Assembly (NCBI GenBank): GCA_039621445.1
Contig: CP154954.1
Span: forward strand, 10,745,521-10,809,520
Reading direction: 5' to 3'
DNA from: Euglena gracilis
Lineage: Eukaryota > Euglenida > Euglenophyceae > Euglenales
DNA: 64,000 bases
The first letter of the stretch is position 1, and the number at the start of each line of letters is the position of its first letter. The notes below the pieces were generated by a model, which ran no database searches, was not told the origin of the DNA, and worked only from the letters and a program-made list of their open reading frames with translations. Made by a program: the position numbers and the translations under genes. Positions 43,301 to 54,212 of the stretch are shown piece after piece.

Positions 43301-43439
43301 TGAAATCCGTTAATGTCAGTAGAATTTCAAGACAGGCGTGGGGCCCAGAAAATAGGTTTTAATTGAGATTCTTCCAACAATTGTACGTTTTTTTTCTGTC
43401 TTTTTCCCCATGCTTCAAAACTCGCACTGTTTCATTACT

Positions 43440-43620
43440 TGTGAAACAGACATTGTTCCCCACCAAAAAAAATTTGGGAATAAGAAAAAATACTTCAGTC
43501 CAAACCTTCAAAATTCAGCTACCAAAAAAGGTTGGAGACTGTGTTATTTGGGGACTGATGCTATTATTAGTTGGGATAAAAGCATGGGCCTTGTGGGGCT
43601 GTGCCTCCACCAAATCCACT
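43440..43620 (+). repeat. Copy of the 31,120 repeat
   Basis: CAAACCTTCAAAATTCAGCTACC and GGGGACTGATGCTATTATTAG match 31,140-31,265, with the same AAATCCACT end. Confidence 0.55.
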
Positions 43621-44640
43621 TTTGGGAGTCGCTCCATGGAAGCCGTGCGGCAAGCTTGCCACCATTGAGGTGTTGAAGTGGCGCAAGTCGAGCCCCTCTT
43701 AATCTTGCTGCCCCGAAGCTGGTTGTTGCTGGCCCAGGGTGAGGTCCCCTGGGCCCAAGAAAACGTTTGGTGGTGCTTTGCTGATTCTTTGGCACAATGC
43801 AGTCACCCTCGCCTACGCACCCAATGACCAAGCTACCTATCTGCATTTGAGCATTGAAATGGTAACCGATACCGCTGACGTTATTGTTTGCTTCGGGGGG
43901 CACACCACTTGCAATCTGAAGTGTGCCACTGGCTGAATGACGCTCCTTCCCAGCCTGCCATAGGGTGGACTCTGGCCTGAATCGCCCCTGACCGCCTTTA
44001 ATTTGACCTCCCTGAACCATCAAATGTGCTGATGAGCTACCGCGGGTAGGAGGTTTCGCAGGCGAATTTCCGTGATTCCAGCAATGATTGTTTTGATTGT
44101 TTTGTCCTTGTTCCAATTATCGGGAAGTCGTCAGCTGAATATGAAACAAACATTTCCGCCTGGCCATGCAAAAGATAATTGCAAGCAAAAGAGCGATATA
44201 AAGAAAATCTCAGTAATTCAAACAGAGCCGCCATGGATGCCTTTCAAACCGACGGGGAAAATGAAAATGTGTGTGAGTATTAAGTGTTTTCTTGAGGACC
44301 CCAAAGTTCGGCTGCCAAGGTGCTGGCTGGACCCCCTTTTTGAGCTGAAAGGTTAAGGTAATAACACCCGCCCACAAAACACCCGCTCTTCACCGACTTT
44401 TTTATATATACCAAATTTCATTTATTTGCATCCAAAACAGATCCCCCAGCCCACCTTCGCCCTGGGACCTCTCCCACCCTCTCCCACCCCCCCCTCCCGT
44501 CACCCTCACTCTCCGCCTGTTTTTTGTTTTGATTGCATTTGCATTTGGATCTTTTGTTGCCCACCTGAGTTGGTCTGAAATGTCTGCTTGTCTACCCTTC
44601 TCCTCCGTCTGCCATGGGGGGGGGGGGGTTGTGGGCCGAC
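43621..44640. other. Unassigned; short ORF with signal-like start
   Basis: A + strand frame 44,072-44,356 begins MIPAMIVLIVLSLFQLSGSR, a signal-peptide-like segment, but has no family match. The - strand frame 43,544-44,116 is open for 190 codons without motifs. Neither is strong enough to call as a gene. Confidence 0.25.
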
Positions 44641-44775
44641 CCTAGGGTCGGCCCACGTACGCCAAAGGTCGCCAAAGGTCGCTATGGTCGACCCCCCCCC
44701 CAGGCTGTGGGGTGGGTGGCGACCCTAGAAACCCTTGTGGGCCGACCCTAGGGTCGACTTAGGGTCGGCCCACCC
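44630..44775. repeat. GGCCGACCCTAGGGTCGGCC palindromes
   Basis: Two copies of a perfect 20-base palindrome, GGGCCGACCCTAGGGTCGGCCC and a TGGGCCGACCCTAGGGTCGA form, lie within 140 bases with poly(G/C). Non-coding. Confidence 0.65.
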
Positions 44776-46794
44776 CACGACCTCCCCCCACACAGTCAGA
44801 CGCCCCCCAGTCTTGTGCGGTGCCCCGAGGCGCCGTCCCCTCACTCGCCACCGCACGTGTGCCGCATTCTGCCTCGGTCGCCTCCATCCCCAGGGTGGAA
44901 TGGGCAGCTGGTTTGCCCAGGCGTGGGGATGCCGTTTTCCAGAAAGGGACCATGGAAGCTGAGGATGGGGGAGCACCGGAGCTCCCCCAGGTTTTCACCT
45001 CGCATTTTGCTTTTTGACACCAAGATCAGGCTGTATTGTCGGGTGACGACCCCACCCGGGGGGGGGGGGGGCTGCCTGTCTGGGCACTCCAAGGCACCCC
45101 AAATCTGACCTGAGTTACGAAGGCTTTTCCAAAGTTTCCAATGCCCCCCACCGGGATCTGTGAAAACTGTCGGGGCGCCAGCAAAAATTTGTTGTGTTTC
45201 ATTTTTTTATATAAAAATGTTTAAGCCGTTCGCTTTTGGCGTCCCATGCTTTGCCGGAGCTGCCGGCCCAACCCTGGCGGTCTCTTCCTCCCGCCGTTGT
45301 GCCTCTGCCACTTGGCCGGGACGCTCCCCCCTCCGGTCTGCACCGCCAGCAAGCTCCTACAGTAAAAATGGCCGAAAATGAAAAAAAAGTTTGTTTGGTG
45401 GATTCCGGTTGAAGTTGATCTACTCTCAGAAAAAAGAAGCCTATTCCCAAAACCTTGCATTTGCATATTGTAACAAAAACTCTCTGAATCTTTTTAATCC
45501 CTGAGCACCAAACGTGCTTGGATGTGTTTACATGAATGATCAAATGCGTTGTTGGCATGCAGGGATTTAAAGGTAATTTTACCCCCACCGATAGGAAAAA
45601 AATCGCCGAAAATGGCCGAAAATGGCAAAATTCTGGGGTCAACTGTAGGTGCTTGACCTGACTGCACCTCCAGCGTGCCGGGCCTTCCACGCGCGCTCAG
45701 ACACCGCGAGGTGCTCACTCTCAGGTGGCAAAAGGACCTTTCCTCCCCTGTGGAAAGCCACGCAAGACAACAACAAGAAGTGGGTGGTTGGTGTGTGCAA
45801 TTGCACACGTCAACCATTCAAGTTTTCAGAAATGTTGACTGTTCCACGATTTCAGGACTGAAGAACTGCATTTTTATACTCAGTTCTTCAGGATGAAACC
45901 TGGAAATGTTGTGTATTTGTTGTTCCAGGGTCTAAGAAATGGTTTTTCACAGCTTCCATTGCTGTTGTTCAAATTTAGGCGTGCAGGCTGGTCCTTTATA
46001 TGTATTTAAATTCTGCAAATACCTTCGAATATGCATACATTTGTAACAATCACATAACCATTTGTGCAATGTACAAACTCATCATTTTTGGCTGGCACAT
46101 CCACTGTTCACAATTGCACAAACGGTTGGTGTGCACATTTGCGTTCACCAAATCGTTCAGTCAATCTCCCAGGTTAATGAGACAACCATTGCAGGTTTCT
46201 AAACACACCTGCTGGATGTTGGTGTACGTTTTGACTAAAAATATAGGAAAACGCGATTTTTGGGCCTTTTTCAAGTCCCAAAATTTTCCCGCACAATTTT
46301 TCCCCCAGGAGCATTTTTGCCCCCAGGAGATAATCCAACCTCCCCCCTCTGGAGGTGTCCAAACCACCCTGCCTACTAATTTCATAACCTGGTCGAACCC
46401 CCCCCCTGGTCAGAAACAAAAATAAATGTTTCTGCGACCGCCTCCCTGGTCACAGACGAACATTCATGGTCGTTGAACAGGACGGATGGGAAGTTGTTGC
46501 GGGTTGAGAAAACGTCGAGATCTGGACGATGATGAACAATGCAACCAATGCCTAGTGATCACGCTTCTTCATGAGTTTTCACAGTTCAACCCTGGGGGGG
46601 GGGGACTGCAGCTTGTCCAAATTTCCCACGAGGGTGGTCCGCAGGTTGGTGGTGGTTTTGATACAAAACTGAAGAAAATTTTTATTTGACCCCCCAAAAT
46701 CAAAATTTGCCAAAAATGACCGTTTTGCAATTTTTGGAATATTTCTTGAAAGAAAACCAGCCAAGAAACGAACTCACCAAAAACCCATTTCCAT

Positions 46795-46826
<32 letters not shown>

Positions 46827-47284
46827 CTCGTGTTTATGGTTGTGTGCAAATTGTCCCATCATGCTGGCTTTTCATATTGGCATTCAATTTCACTCCTCTA
46901 GTCCTGGACTTTTGCACCTGCAATCTGACCCAGGCTGTCAGAAAACATTTTGTTCCACCCTACTTGTTATATGTGTTATAGAAGGAGAACGCTTCCTTCC
47001 TTCGCACCTCATTCGTTGCACTGCAGCCACTTTCACCGTGCCATGTCTTTGCCTGTGGTCACGGAGGGTGCGTTGTTTGTGGGTTTCTGTGCAGTGTCAA
47101 CTGAACTGCACTCCAACCCTCTCCGCTGGTGAGAGTGTGTTCAAAACCTGGCTTTTGCTTTTTCGTTTGTTTGAAGGTTGTTGTTTTGTTTGACCCTCTG
47201 TTTGTGTGTTGCTTACCCCCCCCATGTGTAATGAACCCCCTTGCCCAATGAACAGGGGGTCCGAACCTTCCAGGTTCAGGCATG
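44776..47284. other. Unassigned intronic DNA with a GT microsatellite
   Basis: (GT)n lies at 46,796-46,822. A short + ORF at 46,486-46,689 starts MGSCCGLRKRRDLDDDEQ, a myristoylation/palmitoylation-like start in a good ATG context, but the rest is not convincing. Nothing else is supported. Confidence 0.3.
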
Positions 47285-48150
47285 TGCCGTCACTGCTTTG
47301 ACGGGACAACGTATCGGAAGATTTGGCACAATGCTGCTTTCGTCATGGCCCCATTCCAACCCGTCATGGAACCATGCAACTTGCTGAAGAGTCCCCCACT
47401 GTCTGAATCTTTTGTTGAACACTTGTTGCATTTTTCTCCACATCAAAATGTATTACACGTCGTGTTTTAAGTTTCTGTCCCCCAAACATCCACTCCTATC
47501 GACAGAAGTGCTTCTTTTGCATTTCCAACTCAGGCAAATTATTTTTGATGTGAAGTGAAGTGGGATCGGCTTCCCCCTCAGGTCTCCCAATCTCCCCTCG
47601 GGTTTTCAGTCCCCCCCCCCACACTGTCTGTGGAAACTGATGGGGCGACAGCAAATTTTGTGGTGTTTGGAAATGAAATGTTGAAAGCGGCTCTTTTTTT
47701 TCTGTCCCATTCTCCACCGCCATTTTTTCCCCCAGGTGCATTTTTACCCCAAGGAGAGAATCCAACCTCCCCCCCGAACAGGGGGGGGTCCGAACTTTCC
47801 AGTTTGTCAGCTTTCATAGCACAGAAAAAGCCCATACACCCGCGCTCAAAGAATTTACCCAATTCGGACTCTCCAGATTTCATTTTGGTGTCTAATCAGC
47901 TTGGGGGGGGGATACATGAAATAAATATTAACCTGTGTTTTATGGATTCCAGACCATTTCACGTTCCCTCATTGGAAAGTGGTCAACCAACGATGGTGGG
48001 TCATAAATTGTCACTGCGTGAAAGGACAAGGTATCGGAATATTGGCACAGGGCTGGCCCCTTTCCAACCCATTTGGAACCATGAAAATTGCTGTAGCGTC
48101 CCCCAATGGCTGCATCATTCATTGAACACTATTATGCTCCTGCAACTTTG
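47285..48150 (+). repeat. Diverged duplication around GTATCGGAA
   Basis: 47,305-47,430 (ACGTATCGGAAGATTTGGCACA ... CCCATTCCAACCC ... GGAACCATG) is duplicated at 48,028-48,140. A poly(G)TCCGAACTTTCC block precedes each copy. I see no consistent reading frame. Confidence 0.5.
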
Positions 48151-48324
48151 TATTTTGGTGGGATTTCAAGACCCTCAAGGGGGGGGGGGCTTTACAGAAT
48201 TTACAAGTTTCGAGGAGGGAAGTCAAGCTTATCTGGGTGACCTATGCAAGATTTGCTGCGTATTCCTATTTTCCTCAATAATGTGCATTTTTCTGTCGGA
48301 AACGGACGTTCTCTGATGAAAATG

Positions 48325-48590
48325 GTGTTCGCCGTCCACATTAACAAAAGACACCGAAAGTCATAGCCTGAATGGCTTCAATTGTTCACAAAAAAAATTA
48401 TTGTGCAACAGAATTTTCCCATTTTGGCCATTTTAGGCCATTTTAGGCTATTTTAGGCCATTTTCAGCCATTTTGGGGACCCCCACTTATAGGGGGTCAA
48501 AAAGTCATTTTAGGCCATTTTAGGCCATTTTAGCTATAGGTGACTGAGCCCAGGAGCGACCGCGGCGCCGCAGTCGCTCCTGGGCTCCCC
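48325..48590 (+). repeat. Copy of the 31,265 repeat plus a hairpin
   Basis: GTTCGCCGTCCACATTAACA to the AGGCCATTTT tract matches 31,265-31,490. It ends in the hairpin GAGCCCAGGAGCGAC/GTCGCTCCTGGGCTC around a CGGCGCCG centre (48,546-48,588). Confidence 0.6.
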
Positions 48591-49573
48591 CTAACTCTTG
48601 GCCCAAATACAGTTCTTGACATAGAAACTGTCGGTTTTTTGTAAATCCTGTTGAGGGCACTGTTGGGGCAAATGCTCAAGTTAAGATTTTTGAAAAATAA
48701 TATAAAAACTTTGAACTAAAGTTGGCATTTTCCCAAATGCAACCAGGATCTAGAGGATTTCGGCACCCAGAAACAGGAAATGTCTGGCATTATTGTCCAA
48801 AAGAAGTCCTTTTCAAAAAAAATTCCTGGGACCCTTGATGACGTTTTTTTGTTGTTTATTTTTAAAAAAAATATTTTTTTGAAAACACGCATATCTTTTT
48901 TTGCCCTAAAAAAAACGTCAACCTTGGATCCGTGGACATCGTGACTTCAGAAAATGCCTGGACCTGGCAAATGATGGCCAGGATCAAAGGGCGTGACCAC
49001 ACCCTGAGGATCACAAACACAAGTAGAAATAAGACCAGCGGAAGAGTTTCGGCCCCATTTCAATGCCCGACAAGAAGACAAGGAAATGGAGGACAGGCTG
49101 GGGTGTTTCAGAGCACCTTAGGCGGATTTTTGGCCGTGACGGTTTTGCTGGGCTGACCTCTGGTGGTCAAGCAAGATGCCCAGTCCACTGCATTAACCCC
49201 CACACCACCAGCCCTTCGCTCTGGCTCGATCCGTTGGGGGTCTCACCCTGCTGATGTATTTGGGGGGGGGGGGGCTGCTCCCGCTGGACCTGTTGTTCCA
49301 AACTCCCAACAGGTCGGCATGACCTCAGGCTGGCTGGCAGGCCGACCAGGCCAGGGCGTCACTAAAGCCGAAAAGGACCCATCCCCCCAGGTCCAGGTCC
49401 CCAGGACATGGGGGTCCAGCCAGCCAGCAGCCGTTTCAGCCAGGAGCCTTATTCCAGCCCCGGACCTCCCTCCCCCACTCCATTCCAAAGGGTGGTTAGA
49501 CGGGTTTTTGGCTTTTGGGGGTTCAAAAATGGGCCAAAAAAATAGCAAAAACTGGTCGGATGTGTCTTACCTG
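48591..49573. other. Unassigned intronic sequence
   Basis: AT-rich then mixed composition. ORFs are short and lack motifs. Confidence 0.3.
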
Positions 49574-49665
49574 CCCCCCCCCTTGTCGTACGACCGGGTT
49601 CCTGCAACCTGCGACCGGGGGGGGGGGTCGTAACACCCCCCATAACCTGCAACCTGGGACCAGGG
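49574..49665. mobile_element. MITE remnant, GTCGTACGAC family
   Basis: The left end CCCCCTTGTCGTACGACC, followed by GTTCCTGCAACCTGCGACC, matches 23,223. The right end is missing. Confidence 0.5.
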
Positions 49666-49867
49666 GCAGGTTATGGGGCCGTTTTTTTTACCAACCCCGG
49701 GGGGGGGGGGTCCGGAGTGCCTTTGAATGCCCAGGCAGGCACTGCCCCAGGGGGGTCGGATTTTGCCCTGTGCCCAGGCACATTCCTTTGAAAGTAGGCC
49801 ATTTTTTGGCTCCCCGGCGCCTTCAGCACCGGGTCTGTGTGGCCCCCCCAGGGGGGTCAGATTTTTG

Positions 49868-50320
49868 GGTACTTGTCTGTTATCGCACGACATACCCCCC
49901 CCCTTTTGGTTATCGCACGACGCCTTCCTTTCCCCTTCCGGTGACTGTATTGGGTTATTGGGAGGAATGGGGTCAGGGTTGGGAGTCGTAATTGCGAAGA
50001 TTTGGCCCTTTTTGAATTTGGCCAAATTTGGGCAAATTGCCCTGTTCAGGATGGCAAATCCCTTTTGGGGCCGAATGGTCGGCACGCTTTATCTTTCTTT
50101 TCCCCTGGCTGTCTGCCGCCTTTGGGTTTCCCCTTGTGTGGTGTGCCAAGGGGTACGGCAGGGGCTATATTCCAAACCCTAACCCTATCCCTTCGAATAA
50201 CCACAAAATCCACCCAAAATGGCCGAGTTGGGTCCCAACATATAGGTCTCTGACCGCTTAAGGGGCGTCGTGCGATAACCAAAAGGGGGGGGGTATGTCG
50301 TGCGATAACAGACAAGTACC
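49868..50320. mobile_element. 453-bp MITE with ~58-bp TIRs and 8-bp target duplication
   Basis: GGTACTTGTCTGTTATCGCA to about 49,925 is inverted at 50,260-50,320. Each end contains TTATCGCACGAC twice around a C-run. The element is flanked by GATTTTTG on both sides (49,860-49,867 and 50,321-50,328). No transposase. An 8-bp duplication suggests a hAT-type mobiliser. Confidence 0.85.
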
Positions 50321-50654
50321 GATTTTTGTGCCTTGGAGTGCCTCAGGGATGGATGGGAAGCCTTGAGGGGGGGTTAGGGTAACCCCCCCTCCCGACACAG
50401 GGGGGTCGGACCCCTCCTCCTAACCATGAAACTGAGAGGGGGGGATTTTTCGATTTCATGTATGGGCAAAGGGCCAGAAATCGGGTCGAAATCGGTCAAA
50501 AATCCCTGCTTTTTTTTAAAAAAAAAACAATCCAAAAATGCTCATTTTTTTTAAATTTTTTGAACATTTTTTGGGGGGGAAACACCAACACATCAAAAAA
50601 TGGGCAATACCACCCCCCCCCCATATTGTCCCCCCCTCCGACCAATTCGGTATT

Positions 50655-50797
50655 CGGTAGTGGGTAGTCGGCCGACTACCCACTACCCACTGTGGGCCAG
50701 CCGGCGCAAGGCGGTAGACTGGGGGGGGGGTAGTGGGTAGTCGGCCGACTACCCACTACCCCCCCCCAGTCTACCGCCTTGCGCCGGCTGGCCCACA
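50655..50797. repeat. 105-nt palindrome with nested TAGTCGGCCGACTA
   Basis: GTGGGCCAGCCGGCGCAAGG ... (50,692 on) pairs with ... CCTTGCGCCGGCTGGCCCAC (to 50,796). The only mismatch is one extra G in the poly(G) arm. The centre GTAGTGGGTAGTCGGCCGAC also occurs just upstream (50,657-50,690). A related GTAGTCGGCCGACTAG is at 59,567. Confidence 0.9.
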
Positions 50798-50802
50798 AAC
50801 CC

Positions 50803-50955
50803 AACCTTCGGCCGGCTGCCCAGCCTCTGGCCGGGCTGGGCCCAACTTCATTTCACTCCCGGGGGGGGCTCTCAGCCCGAATTTGGGCTCCTGGCTGGCT
50901 GGACCGCCCCCCCCCCCCCGGGTGGGGTTCCCTCCGGCTTAAGAAAACCCCTGGT
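50803..50955 (+). repeat. GGCTGGCTGGAC repeat, copy 2
   Basis: Matches 29,543-29,720: GGCCGGGCTGGGCCCAACTT, CTCTCAGCCCGA and GGCTGGCTGGACC. Confidence 0.55.
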
Positions 50956-51405
50956 TTGGGCGTGAATCGGTGGCTCAGAACGCCGGTTTGGGCTGCCGCC
51001 CGAAGGGTTAAGGATACGGTTAGGAATAGGGTTAGGGACCCAGACCCTGTGCCGACACCAGCCGCATCTTCTGACCCTGTTTTGTGCTTTCCCTGTCCAT
51101 CAGTGACCCAAAGTGGCCAAAAACAGGTGTGAATTGACCTGTTTTGCCGTGGATCGACAGACAAGTACCCTTTTTCATTCTCAATTATGGGGGGGGGGGA
51201 GGCGTTTGGATCAGTGGGGTTGTTCTCGGAAGCCCATGAGGCAAGAAAACAACGAAGAGTTTAAATTGTAGTTCAAGTGGGGGAGCTTAATGATATTATT
51301 CGTTCATGAGGTCAAACAAACACCATTTGTTTGTTCGTGGGGGGTGCGACCTGGTCTGCACAACCTCCAAAGCCAACCTGAAACTGGGAGGGGGGCTTCC
51401 GAAAC

Positions 51406-51774
51406 CCTTGTCAGAAATGCAACAAGGAAGGCAACGAACCCAAGGCCGATCGCAACAAGGAGGAATTCCTTGCACGTATTGTTTCCTCCGGTTAATGGGG
51501 CACCCTTGGGGCCGACAATGAAGTCGTTGTCCATGCAAGTCTGCTGATGCACAGGGCTGAAGGTTTGCACATAGCACGTCGTGAATGGGTACGAAAAGAC
51601 ACGGGTGCCGATAGCGATATCCTTTTGAACCCACGGAACAAACAGTGAAATGAACCCCAGGAGGAGGGCAAGACAGAGGAGAAGGATGATGAGAAGGTAC
51701 AAAACCACAGCAGGGTGGTACTCACGACGGCTGGTGGCGGCATGGTGGTGGTGGTGGAGAGCGTGAACCATCAT
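51406..51774 (-). CDS. First exon of predicted four-TM membrane protein gene
   Basis: The - strand starts at ATG 51,774 (MMVHALHHHHHAATSRREY). It has TM1, AVVLYLLIILLLCLALLLGF, an outer loop with three Cys (CYVQTF, QQTCMDN, NNTCKEF), and TM2, LLVAIGLGFVAFLVAFL. After FLTR comes GTTTCG, a possible donor. Exon length 369 is a multiple of three and exon 2 begins in phase 0. The three exons sum to 837 bases (278 aa plus stop). Joining exon 1 to exon 2 needs a 15.1-kb intron, so it could instead be a separate gene fragment. Confidence 0.55.
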
Positions 51775-52259
51775 TCTGCTCTGGGAGAAACCACTAGGAA
51801 GAAGTTGGATTTGGAAGGGCTTTGCGGATCTGACGGAGGGACCATCAAACTCCAACAATTGTGGGAAAAAAAGAATGGCAAGAGTTGAAAAATGAAATGA
51901 AAAACAAACTCACTGGATCCTCTTGAATCCAAAAAACCACAATAAACCCTCGGTCCGCTATCAGCCTACAATCCCCTGTTACTGATAAATTAGGCATCGG
52001 CATTGCCGGTGCGTGCCACAGTTAATCACGCGATTCCTATCACTTTCACAAGGAGACATCGTGTCCGCGCCGTGCTGTGAAGCTTTCCCTCAGCACATAT
52101 GCCGCCAGACAGAGGACGCACAGCGTACAGCGCGCACACCGTAATAATAGCTCCCAACTTGTTACTGGGGGGGGGATCAGCCAGCTGCTGGGCTGGAGTC
52201 AGAATGACGCCCAAAACCTGGCGGAAAAAGCCAAACCCACCTAAGTTGGAATCTTTCCA

Positions 52260-52756
52260 TGTAAGCTTTTGCGACACAGATCTCGGTGGCTGCCAGTTTG
52301 CTTCTTTTCCTTTTATCTCTGTCTCTGGGCGTTCATGCGTTCATGCGGTCTTGCCAAAATTTTTGTCGAGTTTCTTGCAGACTCACTCGCTGGATGGAGG
52401 AGGGCGTTTCGTACCAGTCCTTCAGTGGTTGGACTTCTTGCCCAAGTCGGTATCGGAGACTTGCAAGGCGAACCTTGAAGTCAAGCGGCAGAATTTCCAG
52501 ATTGTCACAAGGAATGGCGCACAGGAGTGGTTTCATAGCGCACATAACTCGCTACCTCTTGGTAGTCCAATGGAGATTTGATTCCGAGCCAAGCCAATTT
52601 GGTTGGCAAAAAGGTCTGCCGTGCTTTGTCTTCCGGCAGGGAGCGTGCAATAATGTTTTCCACCGCCTGTCGATGGGGTATCCCCAGAGGCTTATACCTC
52701 GATGGACGGGCAATAGCCGAAAGGAGAGGGGATAAATATGTAAAGTATAAATACAT
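52260..52756 (-). pseudogene. LINE-like ORF2 C-terminal fragment
   Basis: The - strand reads RQAVENIIARSLPEDKARQT, FLPTKLAWLGIKSPLDYQEV and ASYVRYETTP. After a frameshift it continues LPLDFKVRLASLRYRLGQEV. The A-R-x-x-LP-x-x-LGGLGI-like motif followed by an A-S-Y helix is typical of the region after RT in non-LTR retrotransposons. Both ends are truncated. Confidence 0.5.
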
Positions 52757-52859
52757 ATTGGCAGATGTGCCTGGGGTGGATACCTAATACAGAGCCTATA
52801 GGCCTGATGGAGAGGTCAGAACAGGAACCATGGACCTGTGGCCTGTAGGCCTGGGATAT

Positions 52860-53783
52860 CTATGGCACAGATGGCCATTTCCTGGGATTCGGGGGTCTGA
52901 TCTCCCGCACGTAATCTGCTTCAGGAGTTCCCACTATCTCCAGGATCGGGGGTTCGAAATTTACAAGTTGCCTTTCAGGATCATCGACATCATAGTCGGG
53001 TGATTCCCAGGTTTGCGTGTACCCATCGGGTAATCGTACTCCGAGCCTGTTGGCTTCTCGATGCAGAAAATTTTGGAGGTTATCCCAGAAGCAAAGTGGC
53101 AACATTGCCGGCCAGATCCAAAAATTCAGGCGGGGGTGGTTGCATTGAACGTGTGGGGGTATCCCCGGGTAAACGGCAGGATCTGCCTTGCAATGCCGGC
53201 CTACTACTCGCGCTCGTATTGTGAATGGCCTTAAAATTTCTCTTACCCAATCGGTAAATTTCATTTTGTAGGCCTCAGGGGGGTATTCAGGCAACAGAAA
53301 TGTATAACCTGATCGGTTTGGCAAAGTTTGTGCCTGAAAAAGTGGGTATATCACCCTATCCCAATCGGAGTCTTGAAAAATATATGGCACTTTGGCCTTG
53401 CCTGCTGACTCGACTGCGAGTCGGACAGCTGCGCTGTCAAGATGAAAATCTTCGGCGATTCCGCCTGTGCGGTAGCTGTGTACAGCTTTGAATTTCTTGA
53501 ACTAGTGGAAATTGATTTGGGACTTATAATCCTGCTTGAAATTGACCAGATGGTCTTCATTTTCTGGTATGAATCTAGTCATACCGCCAGTGGCAGGTAA
53601 CCAGAAGTCTGCCTGTAGGCAGTTGATGCAACGGACAGGTATGTCCTTGTCATAACCATTTTCCGTCCAGCGGAAATTGTCCATATTGGACCATGCCAGT
53701 AGGCAATCGCCACAAACCAATGCTGTGCAATTGCGCACATATGCGTCATGGTGGAAGCTTATGCTGTCCGGGTTGCGTGTGCA
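52860..53783 (-). pseudogene. ORFX copy 2, C-terminal part
   Basis: The - strand reads HHDAYVRNCTALVCGDCLLAW, DIPVRCINCLQA, AAVRLAVESAGKAKVPYIF, GIPPHVQCNHPRLNFWIWP and WESPDYDVDDPE. It aligns collinearly with 7,560-8,440 of ORFX at clearly diverged identity. The Cys positions of the second half of the zinc cluster are kept. There is one TAG at 53,502-53,504. The frame ends with TAG at 52,860, close to where copy 1 ends. Its upstream half is inverted (next feature). Confidence 0.8.
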
Positions 53784-54212
53784 GAGCACCAGCACCGCCA
53801 ACGGCGGAAATGCAACCACCTCCTGCCAAATCGGCAGCTCCGGCACCGCCAACGGTGGAAAGACCACTGCCTTCAGCAAACCCTAGGCAAGAACGCCGAT
53901 ATGGAAAGAATTAAAAGCCTAAGGCTAAACCCTCAGCCAAAGGCTGCAAGCCCGCTGAAAGGCGGCGGGATGATGAGCCACCACCCCCTGGTGGAGATGG
54001 CTCTGGCACAGGCCATAGGCCCACGATACATGGCCAGCTATGTGGCTGCAACCTCTGAAGGCGCTAAGCGCAAACCCACAATCAGATCGATAAGATCAAA
54101 TGTCCCTCATGAGGCCAACGAGCCATTTTAGACTAAGGACGTATTGTCCAGAGTAGACCCCCTGCAAACTCGCCAGGCCAGGATCAATATGATCCGTAAC
54201 AGCAGTGACCCC
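53784..54212 (+). pseudogene. ORFX copy 2, middle part, inverted
   Basis: On the + strand the region encodes a Pro/Ala-rich stretch (APAPPTAEMQPPPAKS), AIGPRYMASYVAATSEGAKR and TKDVLSRVDPLQTRQARINM. These match ORFX copy 1 at about 6,900-7,310 (AKGPTTMHDYSAVASSGYGQ and TQDILTRLGTVEERTKKLAA). It continues at 57,631 after the hAT insertion. Its strand is opposite to the C-terminal part. Confidence 0.7.

Larger units (their letters stand above)
40738..43360. mobile_element. 2.6-kb TIR-bounded composite element carrying a PHD finger
   Basis: CCTATTTTGTCTGGGCCCGAC (40,742) is inverted as GGGGCCCAGAAAATAGG (to 43,357). A third copy of the end lies at 41,327-41,355, so a 620-bp element may be nested. 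Two minisatellite families flank the interior, and an ORF plus a PHD-finger exon lie inside. No transposase is recognised. Confidence 0.55.

Noticed and set aside
43544-44116. 190-codon - strand ORF
   Set aside because: It has no motifs and a composition like its surroundings, and it overlaps a dispersed repeat at its end.
45199-45817. Overlapping - strand ORFs of 107-163 codons
   Set aside because: Low-complexity hydrophobic and Phe-rich translation of AT-rich DNA, with no start context or domain.
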